Assembly: GCA_963575745.1 (NCBI GenBank)
Contig: CAUYUJ010019627.1
Location: 130,664 to 194,663, forward strand
Direction: 5' to 3'
From: Prorocentrum cordatum
Lineage: Eukaryota > Sar > Dinophyceae > Prorocentrales > Prorocentraceae
DNA: 64,000 nt
How positions within the stretch are numbered: position 1 is the first letter of the stretch; the number at the start of each line of letters is the position of its first letter. The position numbers were made by a program, and so were the translations under genes. Shown here piece by piece: positions 62,199 through 64,000 of this stretch. The notes beneath the pieces are model-generated. The model did not search any database and was not told the origin of the DNA. It worked only from the letters and a program-made list of their open reading frames with translations.

Positions 62199-63812
62199 AT
62201 GAGGTGTCCTAAATTCAGATTTGCCACCGACTGCAGCGGATGCGATGCCCCAACTTTCGCCTTGAAGCAAACGTCGTTCGTCAAGGACAAGCGCATACGT
62301 TTGCGGCAGCGGTGGGCCTCGGACATAAGCGATGTCTAGTGGCCTTCGGCAAAGCCCGCCAGCCTGCCTGGAGCGAAGGGCGTCTTGAGGGCCTTTTGGG
62401 GCCTGTTCGGCTCCCATCAGGGGCCCCCTGGGGCCTTTCGGAGCCCTCTTGGGCCGCCCCAGAGCCCCTTCGGACGTCGTCGAGCCCTCAGGGGCCGATC
62501 GTGAAAGCCTCTTAGGCCGTCTGGGAGCGCTGAAAATCCGTAGCCTCGGGCCTCTTGGGAATCAGTGGAGCCCCATGTGGCCGTCTTGGGGGCCTCTTAG
62601 ACTGTCTTGAGGTTGTTTTGGGGCATTTCGTCACAGGTCGTTTTGTTTTGGGGCACTCCTGTCAACGCCTTGCTGGCATGGCCGTGGATTTGTCGTCGTT
62701 TCATCTGTGCCAACCATCGGCCAAAATTTTTATTCAGCGACATGGCCAAGCGGGACAATAGAGAGTTGAACTTGCATAGGAAGCCTCTAGATTGTCTCAT
62801 TCTTGGTTTTCCCTGCCAGCCATTTTCGGCACTGGGACTGAAGCGAGGCTGGAAAGACAAGCGGAAATCGAAGCCATACAAAGCATTTACAGACCTGTTA
62901 AAGGAGTATCCAGGTTGCATAAAGTCTGTGCTCATTGAGAATGTGAAAGGACTGGTGACTCACGACAAAGGCAGATCGTTGATGCGCGTGCTGACAGATT
63001 TAGGTTGTTTAGGATTTAAAGTACGGTGGCGGATGTATTCGTCGAGCGACTTCGGTTTGCCCCAGAGACGTCAGCGGGTGTGGATTCTCGGAATTCACAA
63101 TAGTGTCGCAGCGATGCCTAAACTCCCTCGCCCACCATGCCCAGATGTGCCGCCCATAGGTGATTTTTTATCAGACGACAGAGGCCCTCATGGAGCGCTG
63201 CCGACCGTGGAGCCCGGCACCCATGCAGCGTGTAATTTAAAATACGTTCTTAGACGCCTCAAGAAGCTTGGGCACGACCCTGACACAGAGGATTGGGTCA
63301 TAGATGTCGAGTCGAAGGCTTGCGCCGCATCCGCTGGGACTCCTTCGGCCCCTTGTGTATTTTCGGGCCCATTGCATGCCCGCAGCGCGGGGCAGCACAC
63401 CATTTTCTGCTTGGTGGCGTGGCCACAGACTGCGCCGGCGGATTCTTCGCGGCGATATGTCACAGGATATAAGGACTTCTCTCCCACGCTGACACGCTCG
63501 CGAGGGGCAGGATTCTGGGTCACGTCCCGGCGCAGGCGTTTAACGGCAGCAGAGCAATTTGCAATTCAAGGTTTTTCGCCCGAAGGGATCGTTGCAGTGG
63601 GATCCCCCCTCCAAATGGGGCAACTAGCAGGCAACGCTATGTCCCTGCCAGTTCTCACTCACATTTTTGAATCTCTTATACCAGAATTGTCCAGGAGGCT
63701 CTTGCTGTGCCCGACGACCCCAGCTTCATTTCCACTTAAGTTGTTCAAGCGGGGTCTCAAGCGCACATCTAGCATGTCCCCTCAGAGGGGCCAGGCGGAG
63801 TACCCGAGGTAG
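62199..63812 (+). CDS. C5 cytosine DNA methyltransferase, in two parts
   Basis: Would methylate cytosine at C5 using S-adenosylmethionine. First part: ATG 62199 to about 62335, carrying a motif I-like FATDCSGCDAPTFALKQ (cofactor binding) and RWASDISD. It then hits TAG at 62337. Second part from about 62690 to the stop at 63812: CRRFICANHRPKFLFSDMAK, motif IV GFPCQPFSALG with the catalytic Cys (about 62814), motif VI LIENVKG (about 62935), motif VIII GLPQRRQRVWILG (about 63056), a target-recognition region of about 140 residues, motif IX RRRLTAAEQFAIQGF (about 63529) and motif X MGQLAGNAMSLPVL (about 63617). All key motifs are present across the two parts, in the same frame, separated by about 350 bp of GGCC-rich repeat (62340-62690). 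This is either an intron (possible GT donor just before the TAG) or an insertion. There is no N-terminal regulatory domain, so it is a minimal enzyme. It may be host or retroelement cargo. Confidence 0.75.
62340..62640. repeat. GGCC/CTTGGG-rich degenerate repeat inside the methyltransferase locus
   Basis: Units such as GGGCCTTTTGGGGCCTG and GCCGTCTTGGGGGCCTC, the same kind of DNA as 28.5-32 kb and 41.6-41.8 kb. Confidence 0.7.
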
Positions 63813-64000
63813 ATACAGGCTCCTCGGAAACATAATGCTGTGCTGCCGCCGCAGTGGCTCTGTACTCCTTTGCGCCAGTGCGGCAGGCTTATGGACCTGC
63901 TGACCCAGGCAAAATCCAGACAGCTGGGGTGGTCTTGGGGGGTCGTTTAGTTTGACTTGCACGGGAGGGCACGTTGCAGCATCAGTGATGTGTACTGCGT
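63813..64000 (+). other. 3' flank of the methyltransferase
   Basis: Short frame near 63830-63950 reading LLTQAKSRQLGWSWG before a stop. Could be the start of a further ORF; too short to call. Confidence 0.3.

Noticed and set aside
1-64000. tRNA, rRNA, small nuclear RNA genes
   Set aside because: None recognised by eye; a covariance-model scan would be needed to exclude diverged small RNAs.

Overview
The window looks like a piece of a dinoflagellate nuclear genome. This is inferred from several things together: long GC-rich non-coding stretches, kilobase-scale simple repeats (GAT, GGA/CCT, TG, TTA, TATGC), many small inverted-repeat elements, retroelement proteins of non-LTR and RT-RNase H type, a C5 DNA methyltransferase next to retroelement debris, and a spliced gene with one apparent GC-AG intron and repeat-filled introns. 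I see no bacterial-style operons, tRNA, rRNA or CRISPR. Long open frames made of poly-Asp, poly-Met, poly-Ser, poly-Leu, poly-Pro or poly-Gly are products of trinucleotide repeats and are not genes.

Layout. 1-3600: degenerate GAT/GAC array with GGA blocks. 3.6-19.9 kb: no convincing gene; a mosaic of nested inverted-repeat elements, a 590-bp composite tandem repeat (5137-6545), an 80-87 bp array (11.36-11.99 kb) and a 73-bp satellite (16.77-17.66 kb). 20.0-20.74 kb: a DHHC palmitoyltransferase ORF. 21-28.1 kb: more inverted-repeat elements, simple repeats, and an 82-bp array interrupted by a foldback element. 28.4-32.1 kb: long GGCC/CTTGGG-rich repeat with a 970-bp tandem duplication. 32.3-36.95 kb, minus strand: a retroelement with a long coiled-coil ORF and, in the same frame after a single TAG, an ORF with RNase H followed by an AP-endonuclease-like (EEP) domain; the EEP domain is cut off by a roughly 100-bp sequence that is repeated at the other side of the unit. 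37.4-48.8 kb: repeats and inverted-repeat elements only. 48.8-51.5 kb, plus strand: 5'-truncated, frameshifted non-LTR retrotransposon (RT C-terminal part, CCHH-like motif, RNase H, Cys/His tail). 52.35-56.41 kb, plus strand: a second retroelement with three ORFs (Cys-rich membrane ORF, gag-like ORF, RT-RNase H ORF); the last two overlap by ATGA. 56.79-61.17 kb, plus strand: a spliced gene of unknown function whose eight exons join in phase. 62.2-63.81 kb, plus strand: a C5 cytosine DNA methyltransferase split into a motif-I exon and a main exon.

How the parts relate. Only three loci look like possible host-type genes (DHHC enzyme, the spliced acidic/basic protein, the methyltransferase), and the methyltransferase could itself be retroelement cargo. 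Most of the rest is transposable elements: one retroelement family per coding block, and at least six small non-autonomous families with terminal inverted repeats (called A, B, D, F, G and foldbacks here) that insert into one another and into tandem arrays. No transposase able to move them was found in the window. All copy relations were judged by eye, so element boundaries are good to a few bases and identities were not computed.
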